DNA of 64,000 nucleotides from Pedobacter terrae. GTDB taxonomy: Bacteria; Bacteroidota; Bacteroidia; Sphingobacteriales; Sphingobacteriaceae. The DNA lies in NCBI RefSeq assembly GCF_900100705.1, contig NZ_FNCH01000003.1, forward strand, positions 248,001-312,000, given 5' to 3'. Every line of letters begins with the position of its first letter. The stretch's first letter is position 1. Positions 44,126 to 53,046 of this stretch are shown piece by piece. The position numbers and the translations under genes are program-made. The notes under the pieces were generated by a model that made no database searches, was not told the origin of the DNA, and saw only the letters and a program-made list of their open reading frames with translations.

Positions 44126-45121
44126 TTAGTCCATTACGTAAGGATAGTCCTGTTGCATATATACGTCTTTGTATAATTCAGACGCATCAGGCCAAGGTGA
44201 TTCTTCAGCAAATTTTACTGCCTGATCCACAATTCCTTTTACTTTAGCTTCAACTTCTTCAATCCAGGCCTGATCAGCATACTTTTCTTTTAGAATAGTT
44301 TCTCTTGCTAATTCAACAGGATCTTTTGCTTTATAATCTTCTAATTCTTCTTTGGTACGGTATTTTGCCGGATCTGACATCGAGTGACCACGATAGCGGT
44401 AAGTTCTCATTTCTAAGAAAGTTGGCCCTTCACCTTTACGTGCACGTTGTATAGCTTCATCCATAGCATTGTGTACAGCAACCGGATCCATACCGTCAAC
44501 TGGTGCACAAGGCATATCGAAACCTAAACCAATTTTATAAATATCGGTCATGTTTGTGGTACGTTGTACTGAAGTACCCATGGCGTAACCATTGTTTTCG
44601 CAAACGAAGATAACAGGCAATTTCCAAAGCATGGCCATGTTAAAAGTTTCGTTTAACGCACCCTGGCGCACCGCACCATCGCCCATATAACAAATGTTTA
44701 CATTGTCAGTACCTTTATATTTTTCAGCAAAAGCAACGCCAGCACCTAATGGAATCTGACCGCCAACAATTGCATGTCCACCGTAGAAGTTATGTTCTTT
44801 ACTGAACATGTGCATTGAACCACCTTTACCTTTAGAGCAACCTGTAGCTTTACCGTACATTTCGGCCATAATACTATCAGCACTAACTCCTAAAGCTAAG
44901 GCATGAGCATGATCACGGTATGTTGTAATCATTGAATCACCTTTTTGCATTGCAGATATAGCGCCTGCAACTACAGCTTCTTGTCCAATGTATAAATGAC
45001 AAAAGCCACGTATTTTTTGTTGTCCGTATAACTGGCCAGTTTTTTCTTCGAATTTGCGCATAAGCAACATCGACTCAAACCACTTTAACCAGGTATCTTT
45101 ATTTATTTCTACTGCACTCAT
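44126..45121 (-). CDS. pdhA: Pyruvate dehydrogenase E1 component, alpha subunit
   Basis: 331-residue thiamine-diphosphate-dependent decarboxylase subunit. The cofactor motif GDGAVRQGALNETFNMAM leads to CENNGYAMGTS (GDG...NN, near residues 148-175). The regulated loop is RYRGHSMSDPAKYRTKEE (near 243), and GHAIVGGQIPLGAGVAFA is near 114. This alpha-type subunit needs a separate beta subunit (pdhB), not found here, so E1 beta must be encoded elsewhere. A -7 box TAGATTTG is on the minus strand at 45148-45155, 27 bases upstream. Confidence 0.96.
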   Translation of the reverse strand: MSAVEINKDTWLKWFESMLLMRKFEEKTGQLYGQQKIRGFCHLYIGQEAVVAGAISAMQKGDSMITTYRDHAHALALGVSADSIMAEMYGKATGCSKGKGGSMHMFSKEHNFYGGHAIVGGQIPLGAGVAFAEKYKGTDNVNICYMGDGAVRQGALNETFNMAMLWKLPVIFVCENNGYAMGTSVQRTTNMTDIYKIGLGFDMPCAPVDGMDPVAVHNAMDEAIQRARKGEGPTFLEMRTYRYRGHSMSDPAKYRTKEELEDYKAKDPVELARETILKEKYADQAWIEEVEAKVKGIVDQAVKFAEESPWPDASELYKDVYMQQDYPYVMD

Positions 45122-45147
45122 TTTAGGGTATTTGTTTTTTGCGACAG

Positions 45148-45155
45148 CAAATCTA
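45148..45155 (-). promoter_or_regulatory. -7 box of pdhA
   Basis: Minus-strand TAGATTTG, exact TAnnTTTG match; no clear -33 TTTG. Confidence 0.55.
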
Positions 45156-45517
45156 ATTTTTTTATTGTAATTTTTGGCACTCTTCAGTGTAAAAACATCA
45201 TAGTAGTGGGGTTATAATCAGATTTAACAGTTGTTTTACAATTAAATATAAACCATTGTTAATCATGTTCATTTAACACCGATTTTTTATAATTAAATTA
45301 ACACCCTTTATCATAATATGGAATCAATTTATTCTGAAATTTAATTCTGTATATGTGCCGATATCCATAATTTAAAAATATGGGATTTTTTATGATTAAC
45401 CGTGAATTTGAAGGAAACATTTTTTAGTAAAAGCAATATTTTTCCCCTAAAATTTTAAGCATAATTGGTGGATAAAAAATAAAAATGTTAATAACTTTCA
45501 TTTTTTCTAAGATTACA

Positions 45518-45549
45518 TTTGGATAACATTTGTATAATTGATACTTTTG
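45518..45549 (+). promoter_or_regulatory. Promoter of the NlpC/P60 gene
   Basis: TTTG (45518-45521), 20-base spacer, TACTTTTG (45542-45549). It fits the Bacteroidota -33/-7 consensus with one extra spacer base and leaves about 60 bases of leader before the ATG. It is the best promoter in the window. Confidence 0.75.
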
Positions 45550-45617
45550 ACAACCAACAATAAGCCCATGTGGTGTACGTTAATGTGTAAGTGAATACCC
45601 AAACATAACTGTATAAC

Positions 45618-46175
45618 ATGATTAAAAGATTTTTGTTTTCTACTCTAATTGCTATCTGTACGCTCTCAGCCGCATTTGCGCAAACAAAAACAAAAGAATC
45701 TGGTAAAGAATTAAATGACCCCGATAACCTTGCATCACAGTATTTTTCGCAGGTAATGGGTGTAGCGGTAGATGCAACCTCAAATTTAAAACTATACAAG
45801 TTTATTTACGAATGGATCGGAACGCCATATAGTTATGGTGGAAATACCAAAAGAGGGATCGATTGTTCGGCTTTCACTAAAGCTATTTACGATAAAGTTT
45901 TCAACACCACCATCAGAAGAAATTCGCGTGATATTTTCAGCATGGTAGATCCATTATCAAAAGAAGATTTAAAAGAAGGCGATTTGGTTTTCTTCAAAAT
46001 CAAAAGCAGAAGCATTTCGCATGTAGGTATTTACCTGGGCGATAACAGATTTGCACATGCATCAAGCTCACGTGGTGTGGTCATCAGCAACCTTAACGAA
46101 CCTTATTACAGCCGTTACTTTTACAAAGGTGGCCGCGTTTTAGAATCGTTTAAGAAAGAATTTACAGTAGAATAA
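45618..46175 (+). CDS. NlpC/P60-family cell-wall endopeptidase
   Basis: 185 residues with a signal peptide (about 1-22, SAAFAQ), so exported. The catalytic triad is Cys83 in RGIDCSAFTKAIY, His135 in RSISHVGIYLG and His147 in DNRFAHASSS. Such enzymes cut the peptide stem of peptidoglycan between gamma-D-Glu and diaminopimelate. The strong promoter and terminator show it is a single-gene unit. Confidence 0.92.
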   Translation: MIKRFLFSTLIAICTLSAAFAQTKTKESGKELNDPDNLASQYFSQVMGVAVDATSNLKLYKFIYEWIGTPYSYGGNTKRGIDCSAFTKAIYDKVFNTTIRRNSRDIFSMVDPLSKEDLKEGDLVFFKIKSRSISHVGIYLGDNRFAHASSSRGVVISNLNEPYYSRYFYKGGRVLESFKKEFTVE

Positions 46176-46227
46176 TTCAGTTAGCAGTTGACAATTTTCA
46201 GTTAACGGTTAATTAAATAAAATATAG

Positions 46228-46259
46228 AATCCTCCTAAAGAAATTTCGGAGGATTTTTT
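46228..46259 (+). terminator. Terminator of the NlpC/P60 gene
   Basis: Stem AATCCTCC/GGAGGATT with a 12-base loop, then TTTTG. Confidence 0.8.
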
Positions 46260-46300
46260 GTTTAATCATCGTTTTAAAAACATTCATTTCCTTTAAGTAT

Positions 46301-46332
46301 CGTCATCCTGAATTTATTTCAGGATCTTTTTG
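46301..46332 (+). repeat. CGTCATCCTGAATTTATTTCAGGATC half-element
   Basis: Hairpin ATCCTGAA/TTCAGGAT beginning with CGTCA, same type as 23760; the distal end is absent. It lies in the 5' region of the CapA-like gene. Confidence 0.7.
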
Positions 46333-46373
46333 CGATAAAAGCGATCAATAAAATAGCCTCCAAAACATACCTC

Positions 46374-47471
46374 ATGAAGCTCATCAACACCATCCTAATC
46401 TTACCCTTCGTTGTTATAATCCTGATTAGTTGCACAAGCAATAATGCACAGGTTACAATACCTGTGGCCAGGCAGGATACCTTAATCAGGAAAATTAAAG
46501 ATACCATATCTATTACTGCCGTAGGCGATATTATGCTCGGCTCTGCCTTTCCTGCTAAAACGAACCTTCCTCCTGATGATGCGGTAAACAGTTTCCAGGC
46601 GGTTGATGGTTTATTAAAAGGAGATATCGTTTTTGGCAACTTGGAGGGCTGCTTTCTGAACTCGGGCAATTCGAACAAATGCAATGGCATTAATCCCAAC
46701 AATTGTTATGCCTTTAGAATGCCAGAGCGCTATGCCGGGATATATAAAGAAGCGGGATTTAATGTGTTGAGTATTGCCAATAACCATGTTGGTGATTTTG
46801 ATACCAGAGGAAGGAAAAACACTGCCAGGATTTTAGATTCGCTGCAGATTCATTATGCCGGACAGGTAAACAAACCTTTTGAAGTTTTTGAAAAAGACAG
46901 CGTTAAGTATGCCTTCTGCGCTTTTGCTCCAAACGAGAATACGGTATCGATTAATAAGATTGATAGTGCAAAAGCTTTGGTTAGCCGTTTAAAAAAAATG
47001 GCTGATATTGTAATTGTTTCTTTTCATGGTGGTGGTGAAGGTGCAAGATTTGAACACGTTCCACGCAAGAACGAGATTTTTTATAAAGAAAACCGGGGTA
47101 ATGTTTATGTCTTTGCACATGCGGTTATTGATGCTGGTGCAGATGTGGTACTGGGACATGGCCCTCATGTTACCCGGGCCGTTGAAGTTTATAAAAATAA
47201 ATTCATTGCTTACAGTTTGGGTAATTTTTGTACCTATGGGATGTTCAGTTTAAAAGGCAATAACGGTATAGCGCCCTTACTTCAGCTAAAAGTAAATGCA
47301 AAAGGCGATTTTCTATATGCCGATGTGGTATCCATTAAACAAGATAAAATTAACCGCTTAACTCTTGATGATAACTACAAGGCCTTTAAACGGATTAAAG
47401 AACTGACGGATCTTGATTTTATTGGTCACCAGTTAAAATTTGCGGATAACAGAATCAGTTTAAAAGATTAA
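46374..47471 (+). CDS. CapA-family (PgsA-like) lipoprotein
   Basis: 365 residues with lipobox Cys20 (VIILISC). Matches the CapA/PgsA metallophosphatase-like fold linked to poly-gamma-glutamate capsule: ITAVGDIMLGSAFPAKTN (near residue 50), GNLEGCFLNSG (near 87), SIANNHVGDFDTRG (near 135), VVSFHGGGEGARF (near 212) and GHGPHVTRAVEVYKN (near 260). Lack of other pgs genes makes capsule synthesis unlikely. A surface phosphoesterase is a plausible role. Confidence 0.85.
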   Translation: MKLINTILILPFVVIILISCTSNNAQVTIPVARQDTLIRKIKDTISITAVGDIMLGSAFPAKTNLPPDDAVNSFQAVDGLLKGDIVFGNLEGCFLNSGNSNKCNGINPNNCYAFRMPERYAGIYKEAGFNVLSIANNHVGDFDTRGRKNTARILDSLQIHYAGQVNKPFEVFEKDSVKYAFCAFAPNENTVSINKIDSAKALVSRLKKMADIVIVSFHGGGEGARFEHVPRKNEIFYKENRGNVYVFAHAVIDAGADVVLGHGPHVTRAVEVYKNKFIAYSLGNFCTYGMFSLKGNNGIAPLLQLKVNAKGDFLYADVVSIKQDKINRLTLDDNYKAFKRIKELTDLDFIGHQLKFADNRISLKD

Positions 47472-47599
47472 TCTTCTGCGACATCAATTTCAAATTATTT
47501 CAGAATATTTGCCTTATGAAACCATCATGATTTTTCAAACACATAGTGGTATGAAAAAAATCTGATCGCTTCATCACCTTTAAAAACAATAATATACGG

Positions 47600-47782
47600 A
47601 TGAAAAAAGGATTAATACTGCATTATATTATAGGCATTGCTGCTGCAATTTTAGTGCTTGCAGCAGCCTACTACATCAATCAAAATCCTAAAAACCTATT
47701 ATCGGCAGGGATTATTATCCTGGCGGGTTGCTTGGTTGCCTTTAGCCAGTATCAGATTATTAAACAGAAAAAGAAACGGTGA
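47600..47782 (+). CDS. Small two-helix membrane protein
   Basis: 60 residues with two hydrophobic helices (YIIGIAAAILVLAAAYYINQ and AGIIILAGCLVAFSQYQII) and a basic end KQKKKR. No family recognised. Confidence 0.6.
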   Translation: MKKGLILHYIIGIAAAILVLAAAYYINQNPKNLLSAGIIILAGCLVAFSQYQIIKQKKKR

Positions 47783-47851
47783 TGTCACTGCCGCTGTATG
47801 CTAACGCTAAATTAAATTTTGGTGTGTCAATATTCAGAATGAAAGCTTGAC

Positions 47852-48037
47852 CTAGCTTTCATCCTTTGTATTTTTTACCAGACCTATCCCGGACACAAAG
47901 AAAATTAATCCGATTATTCCATAAACCAGCAATCCCCTGTTGTTTTGACTGTGGTTAACAAAGCCATATCCGGCATAAATTAGGCCAATAATTCCTAAAA
48001 TGGTTAATATCGTTCCGAAGGTTCGTTTTACGTTCAT
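47852..48037 (-). CDS. Small two-helix membrane protein
   Basis: 61 residues with two hydrophobic helices (TFGTILTILGIIGLIYAGYG and GIIGLIFFVSGIGLVKN). No family recognised. A 9-base inverted repeat (ATGAAAGCT/AGCTTTCAT, 47839-47862) covers its stop codon and may stop both this gene and the convergent one. Confidence 0.6.
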   Translation of the reverse strand: MNVKRTFGTILTILGIIGLIYAGYGFVNHSQNNRGLLVYGIIGLIFFVSGIGLVKNTKDES

Positions 48038-48174
48038 GATCTGTTTTTAACATCAAACACGGAATTCAAACTTTTTGTTTGATGAAATTTTACGGAGTTG
48101 CTTCTATTTTGTTAAATTGTAATATTTAAATTACAATATTGACTTTATAATTCGAAAGTCTAACTTTAGGTATC

Positions 48175-48205
48175 ATCCACCTGAAAACAGGTGGATTAAT
48201 TTTTC
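48175..48205 (+). terminator. Strong hairpin with T-run, no plus-strand gene directly upstream
   Basis: 9 bp perfect stem, 4-base loop and TAATTTTTC. The only plus-strand gene upstream (47600-47782) is 390 bases away with an opposing gene between, so the hairpin may end a short RNA or act as an attenuator. Confidence 0.55.
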
Positions 48206-48213
48206 ATTTTTTC

Positions 48214-48227
48214 CTAAAACGTTTTAG
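48214..48227. promoter_or_regulatory. Perfect 14-base palindrome, candidate operator
   Basis: CTAAAACGTTTTAG, a LacI/GalR-operator-like palindrome with a central CG. Compare ACTAAAATGTTTTAGT upstream of susC and AAAACGTTTT upstream of oxyR. Confidence 0.5.
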
Positions 48228-48397
48228 TGAAACCAGATATATTTCATTTATCATTTTGTGAGTAGAGAACAGCAGGGGAAACACAATTACTTAATTTAAG
48301 GAATCAGCTCAACCTAAATATTAACCCCAATGAAATAGATTGTGATCTTACTAACCACTTTAAGAGATCCCTTCTAACATTAAAACAATCTAAACAG

Positions 48398-49807
48398 ATG
48401 AAAAACAAACGGATTATCCTCTTGGGCATGCTCATTTTTGCCGCTTTACTCTCTTGTTCCAAAAAAGGACTGGAAGAATCTCAACCTGCAATGACAAAAA
48501 ATGCCGTGGCAAATGTAAACAACACCCTGCTTGCCGATCCTCCGCTTACCTGGCAAGAACATTGGTTTGACCATGTGCAGGTATTGCAACGGTTTTACCA
48601 CGATACGAGCATTGTAGTTTACCACGATAATGATGTAAGCAGTACGGTTACCTGGCCCAATACGTATTTAGCCCAGGTTTGGAATTACACCAAAAGTAAA
48701 TATGGGTCGTTTGGTACAGACTCTCGCTTATGGGCCATTTTTCATACTGGAAAATATAGCGGGGGGCATCCCAGCACTTACATGGATGCCAGCCACGATT
48801 ACCGAAATGTAATCGATGTGGGATCCTCGAGCACAAGTGCCTGGCTCAGCGGGACAGGGAACGATCTGGATCTTACCACACATGAGGTGGGTCATATTGT
48901 AGAAGGTGCTTCGCGCAATGTACTTAATTCGCCTGCCTTTGGTATCTGGCACGATAGTAAATGGATGGAAATTTACATTTATGATGTTTACATTGGTCTT
49001 AACCGTTCGGCTGATGTGCAACGTTGGTATAATTTGGTTGCCAATGGATCGGAAAGCTATCCACGTGCGCAAACGTATTGGTTTCGAGACTGGTTTTTCC
49101 CTATCTACTCGCAACAGGGAGATGCTTCTTCGCTAAATAAGTATTTCAGCCTGCTGGCACAGTATTTTCCTAAACAAACCGTAAATAATGGGCAAACCAA
49201 TGTACAGCGCTTTTCAAGATCAATGAATTATGGCGAGTTTATCCACTTTTGGAGCGGCGCAACAGGGATGGATTTAAAGCCACTTGCCTTAAGCGCTTTT
49301 GGTAACCTGGATGAGCAGGGCAATGATTGGGTGTCACAGTTGAATGCGGCAAAAACTGCCTTTCCCGGTGTAACATACCTGAAAGATATAAGCAGCCAGG
49401 CAGTTGTGAGTGTGAGTAACGAAAATGCCGGCGGTGCTGCTGCAGCTGAAGGTTCTGCTAAACTTTCTGATAGTTATTATAATACCAAGTTCTTTTTGGG
49501 AGCTTACCCTAACACTTTTTGGGCACAACTCACTTTTCCCGGCAGTCAGGTAGTAAAAGGATATACTATTACTGCAGGGAACGATGCACCGGATCGCGAT
49601 CCGAAAAGCTGGAAACTTATGGGATCTAACGATGGTACGAATTATACTCAACTCGATATCCGAAGTAACGAAACTTTTGACTTAAGAAGGCAAACAAAAA
49701 AAATGTTGATTTCAAACACTACCGCATACAAATATTATAAGCTCTTTATTACTGCTAATAACGGGAGCGTAGATTTGCAATTAAGTGAGTGGAGGTTGTT
49801 GCAATAA
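48398..49807 (+). CDS. Lipoprotein with putative HExxH peptidase domain and C-terminal discoidin domain
   Basis: 469 residues, lipobox Cys20 (ALLSC). The middle has THEVGHIVEG (His162, Glu163, His166), a zinc-peptidase-like motif, within a domain of unrecognised family; His184, Asp185 or Glu191 could be the third ligand. The last 130 residues form an F5/8-type C (discoidin) domain, with the hallmark DRDPKSWKLMGSNDG and an ending LQLSEWRLL, which binds sugars or polymers. The layout suggests a surface enzyme held near its substrate. Whether it is a peptidase is unproven. Single-gene unit with candidate operator and its own bidirectional terminator. Confidence 0.7.
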   Translation: MKNKRIILLGMLIFAALLSCSKKGLEESQPAMTKNAVANVNNTLLADPPLTWQEHWFDHVQVLQRFYHDTSIVVYHDNDVSSTVTWPNTYLAQVWNYTKSKYGSFGTDSRLWAIFHTGKYSGGHPSTYMDASHDYRNVIDVGSSSTSAWLSGTGNDLDLTTHEVGHIVEGASRNVLNSPAFGIWHDSKWMEIYIYDVYIGLNRSADVQRWYNLVANGSESYPRAQTYWFRDWFFPIYSQQGDASSLNKYFSLLAQYFPKQTVNNGQTNVQRFSRSMNYGEFIHFWSGATGMDLKPLALSAFGNLDEQGNDWVSQLNAAKTAFPGVTYLKDISSQAVVSVSNENAGGAAAAEGSAKLSDSYYNTKFFLGAYPNTFWAQLTFPGSQVVKGYTITAGNDAPDRDPKSWKLMGSNDGTNYTQLDIRSNETFDLRRQTKKMLISNTTAYKYYKLFITANNGSVDLQLSEWRLLQ

Positions 49808-49827
49808 TATCAACTGCAAAATAAAGC

Positions 49828-49865
49828 TGATCCCGGAATTTACGAGTTGATCAATTCCGGGATCA
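49828..49865. terminator. Hairpin between convergent genes
   Basis: Perfect 13 bp arms TGATCCCGGAATT/AATTCCGGGATCA around a 12-base loop. Flanks are AT-rich but the T-run is weak; it lies between two convergent genes. Confidence 0.75.
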
Positions 49866-49903
49866 TAATTTGCAAACGTATCTTTTAAATTATGCTTTAA
49901 ATT

Positions 49904-51946
49904 TTACCAAACACCTAACCTGTTTGCCGGCGCAACATACATTTTTGCAGTTGCAGGAATGTTAAATGCTTTATAAAATGCTTCCATGTTATACACAGGC
50001 CCGTTCACACGGAACATCTCTGGACTATGCGGATCTGTCTTTAACCTTACGCGCATACTCTCGTCGCGGGTTTTGATTCTCCATACTTGTGCAAAGCTTA
50101 AAAAGAAGCGTTGATCGGGTGTAAAACCATCAATCTTTTTATCACCTTTTCCTTGTTCAGTTAATTTAAAAGCATCATATGCTATGTTCAATCCGCCAAT
50201 ATCGGCAAGGTTTTCGCCCAATGTTAATGAGCCGTTTACATGCTGATTATCCAAAAGGGAAAAGTTATTGTAAAATGCTTCTACTTTACCGGCTTTTGCT
50301 TTAAATTGATCAGCATCGGCTTTTGTCCACCATTCTTTTAAATTGCCCATTGCATCATATTGGCGGCCCTGGTCGTCGAAACCGTGTGTCATTTCGTGAC
50401 CAATTACTGCACCGATTGCGCCATAGTTAATGGCATCATCTGCACTAAAATCAAAGAAAGGAAACTGTAAAATCCCAGCCGGGAAAACAATTTCGTTGAA
50501 AGACGGATTGTAATAGGCATTAACGGTTGGTGGCGTCATTCCCCATTCTGTTTTATCTACATTTTTGCCGAGTTTATCCATCATTTCTTTGTAGGCATGT
50601 TTACTCGCAGATTGAAGATTTGCATAATAAGTGTTTTTCGAAACCGCTACATCATCATATTTTTTCCATTTATCAGGATACCCGATTTTTTTGATAAAGG
50701 CATTTAGTTTTTCCAAAGCTTTCTTTTTGGTATCAGGTGTCATCCAATCTACTTTCTGGATTCTTTCTGCATATACTTTCTGTAAGTTGTTTACCAAAGT
50801 TAACATGCGCTCTTTAGCCTCTGGTTTGAAATACTTTTCGGCATATAACTGACCTAAAAGCTCGCCTAAATTACGATCGGTAGCATTTACAATGGCTTTC
50901 CATCTTTCGGTTGGTGCTTGTTGACCAAAGAGTGTTTTAGAGAAAAAGTCAAATCTGGCATCTCTGAATTTTTTGGTAAAAGCATTGGCTGATTCATTCA
51001 GGGCATCAAATTTTAATTTCTCTTTCCAGATTTCTATAGGCTGGCTTTTTAAAAGCGATGATAAGGTTTGGTAATATTTTGGCTGCCTAACAATAACAGT
51101 ATCCGTACTTGCACCCAATTTGTTTAGCACGGATTTCCACTCTATGTTTGGGGTCTGTTTTTGAAAATCAGCCACCGTCATTTTGTGATAGTTTTTCTGT
51201 GGATCGCGCAGTTGAACAGGCGTTGAATGGGATTGTGCAATTGCTGTCTCCAGTTTTAAAATATCATTAGCGTATTTAGCTGCATTTGCAGAATCGCCTG
51301 AGAGGGTAAAAATTTTTGTAATGTATTTAATGTACTCAGCTCTGATTTTTTTGGCTTTATCATCCTGGTCTACATAATAACTGCGATCTGGTAAGGTAAT
51401 GCCGGCTTGCGTAAATGACAGTGCATTTTTGGAGCTTAATTTATCATCTGGTTCAACACCAAATCCTAATAAATCGCCTTCACCATTTTTATAGCCCTCG
51501 GCAATAAAATTGATTAAATCCTGATCATTTTTAATCCTATCTATTTTACTTAAAAGTGGTTTTATGGGTTCGATGCCCAACTTTTCGATAGTAAGGGTAT
51601 CCATTCCGCTGGTATAAAAATCGCCAACTTTCTGTTCCGCGCTTCCTTTAGCTGCCTGAGCTTTTGAAGCGTTTTCAAGAATACTTTTCAGATTCTTCAG
51701 GTTATCATTATATAATGTATAAAAAGAGCCCCAACCTGTTTCCGTTTTGGGAATTTGGGTATTTTTCATCCATTTTCCGTTGGCATACAGGAAAAAGTTA
51801 TCACCAGGTTTAACAGTCGTATCCATGCCGGCCTTATCAAAAAAATCGGTACGTTTATTAACGATATCAGTTTCCTGATGGCTTTTATTCTGACATGCTG
51901 CAAATAGCAAAATGCCTGCGGCTAGGAGAAATAATTTAATTTTCAT
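49904..51946 (-). CDS. M13-family (neprilysin-like) metallopeptidase, lipoprotein
   Basis: 680 residues, lipobox Cys18 (LFAAC). It carries the M13 signature: NAYYNPSFNEIVFPAGIL, then VIGHEMTHGFDDQGRQYD (zinc His, Glu, His, near residue 520), and ENLADIGGLNIAYDAF supplying the third Glu (near 580). Ends with YVAPANRLGVW. It is an endopeptidase for oligopeptides, related to PepO. Exported and lipid-anchored in this window, so it works in the periplasm or at the surface. Monocistronic, no visible -7 box. Confidence 0.95.
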   Translation of the reverse strand: MKIKLFLLAAGILLFAACQNKSHQETDIVNKRTDFFDKAGMDTTVKPGDNFFLYANGKWMKNTQIPKTETGWGSFYTLYNDNLKNLKSILENASKAQAAKGSAEQKVGDFYTSGMDTLTIEKLGIEPIKPLLSKIDRIKNDQDLINFIAEGYKNGEGDLLGFGVEPDDKLSSKNALSFTQAGITLPDRSYYVDQDDKAKKIRAEYIKYITKIFTLSGDSANAAKYANDILKLETAIAQSHSTPVQLRDPQKNYHKMTVADFQKQTPNIEWKSVLNKLGASTDTVIVRQPKYYQTLSSLLKSQPIEIWKEKLKFDALNESANAFTKKFRDARFDFFSKTLFGQQAPTERWKAIVNATDRNLGELLGQLYAEKYFKPEAKERMLTLVNNLQKVYAERIQKVDWMTPDTKKKALEKLNAFIKKIGYPDKWKKYDDVAVSKNTYYANLQSASKHAYKEMMDKLGKNVDKTEWGMTPPTVNAYYNPSFNEIVFPAGILQFPFFDFSADDAINYGAIGAVIGHEMTHGFDDQGRQYDAMGNLKEWWTKADADQFKAKAGKVEAFYNNFSLLDNQHVNGSLTLGENLADIGGLNIAYDAFKLTEQGKGDKKIDGFTPDQRFFLSFAQVWRIKTRDESMRVRLKTDPHSPEMFRVNGPVYNMEAFYKAFNIPATAKMYVAPANRLGVW

Positions 51947-52107
51947 CTGCGTAAAATTTGTTTTTAAGTAATCAGATTTTCAATCCACTGCGCGGTTTGG
52001 AAAATCATGATGATTTTATTTATATAAGTTAGTTAGGAAACATAAAGCTACAAAATGCCTGATGTAGTTTGTATGAATTTTTATACCTTCATAAAAAAAA
52101 TCTAATT

Positions 52108-53046
52108 ATGCAATACACCGTTTACATTTTAGTAGTAATAGGAGTTATTTTACTGCTAAGTTCATTCGTAACCGTTAAACAGGGCACCATTGCCGTAGTT
52201 ACCGTTTTTGGTAAATACCAAAGGCTTTTAAGACCAGGTTTAAATTTTAAAATCCCTCTGATAGAACAAATTTATTCACGGATATCGATTCAAAACCGCT
52301 CAGTTGAACTTTCTTTTCAGGCAGTAACGCAAGATCAGGCCAATGTATACTTCAAGGCCATGCTGCTTTATTCTGTAATTAACCAGGATGAAGAAACCAT
52401 CAAAAATGTAGCATTTAAATTTGTTGATGCGAGCAATCTGATGCAGGCATTGATCAGGACCATCGAAGGATCTATCCGTGCGTATGTGGCTACCCAAAAG
52501 CAGGCGAATGTATTGGCCCAGCGAAATGAAATTGTGCTTCATGTTAAGGAGCAGATTGATCAGGTATTGGATGGATGGGGTTACCATCTTCAGGATCTTC
52601 AGTTAAACGATATTACTTTTGATGAAGAAATTATGCGCTCAATGAGTCGTGTGGTAGCCTCTAACAATTTAAAGGCAGCTGCTGAAAATGAAGGACAGGC
52701 TTTATTGATTACCAAAACTAAGGCTGCAGAAGCAGATGGTAATGCAATTAAAATTGCGGCTACAGCAGAGCGTGAAGCTGCACAATTACGCGGACAAGGT
52801 ATTGCGTTGTTCCGTGCAGAAGTTGCCCATGGTATGAGTAAAGCTGCTCAGGAAATGGAACAAGCCAATTTGGATATTTCAGTGATTTTATTTACGATGT
52901 GGACAGAATCCATCAAACACTTTGCTGAGAATGGGGATGGCAACGTTATCTTTTTGGATGGAAGCACCGAGGGCATGAATAAAACCATGAAAGAAATGAT
53001 GGCCATGCAGATGAGTAAACAAAACGAGCCTATCGGAAAGAAATAA
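52108..53046 (+). CDS. SPFH/stomatin-like membrane protein (slipin type)
   Basis: 312 residues with one N-terminal membrane segment (YTVYILVVIGVILLLSSFVT). The SPFH domain follows (AVVTVFGKYQRLLRPGLNFK, then IQNRSVELSFQAVTQDQANV), and then a helical coiled-coil region rich in Ala/Glu/Lys (AAENEGQALLITKTKAAEAD). The frame extends to an ATG at 52069, but MQYTVYILV is chosen since the domain begins right there. Family members form oligomeric membrane scaffolds; the usual NfeD protease partner is absent here. Confidence 0.88.
   Translation: MQYTVYILVVIGVILLLSSFVTVKQGTIAVVTVFGKYQRLLRPGLNFKIPLIEQIYSRISIQNRSVELSFQAVTQDQANVYFKAMLLYSVINQDEETIKNVAFKFVDASNLMQALIRTIEGSIRAYVATQKQANVLAQRNEIVLHVKEQIDQVLDGWGYHLQDLQLNDITFDEEIMRSMSRVVASNNLKAAAENEGQALLITKTKAAEADGNAIKIAATAEREAAQLRGQGIALFRAEVAHGMSKAAQEMEQANLDISVILFTMWTESIKHFAENGDGNVIFLDGSTEGMNKTMKEMMAMQMSKQNEPIGKK

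Larger units (their letters stand above)
45122..45617. other. 496-base AT-rich divergent spacer between pdhA and the NlpC gene
   Basis: It contains the pdhA -7 box (45148-45155) on one side and a complete NlpC promoter (45518-45549) on the other. Between them I see only AT-rich DNA with no ORF, no repeat of the families above and no riboswitch-like fold. Confidence 0.6.
48038..48397. other. 360-base spacer with hairpin and palindrome upstream of the HExxH lipoprotein
   Basis: Contains a strong hairpin ATCCACCTG-AAAA-CAGGTGGAT (48175-48196) followed by TAATTTTTC, and 17 bases on a 14-base perfect palindrome CTAAAACGTTTTAG (48214-48227). The rest is AT-rich without ORFs. The gene starts 170 bases after the palindrome. 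Confidence 0.6.
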
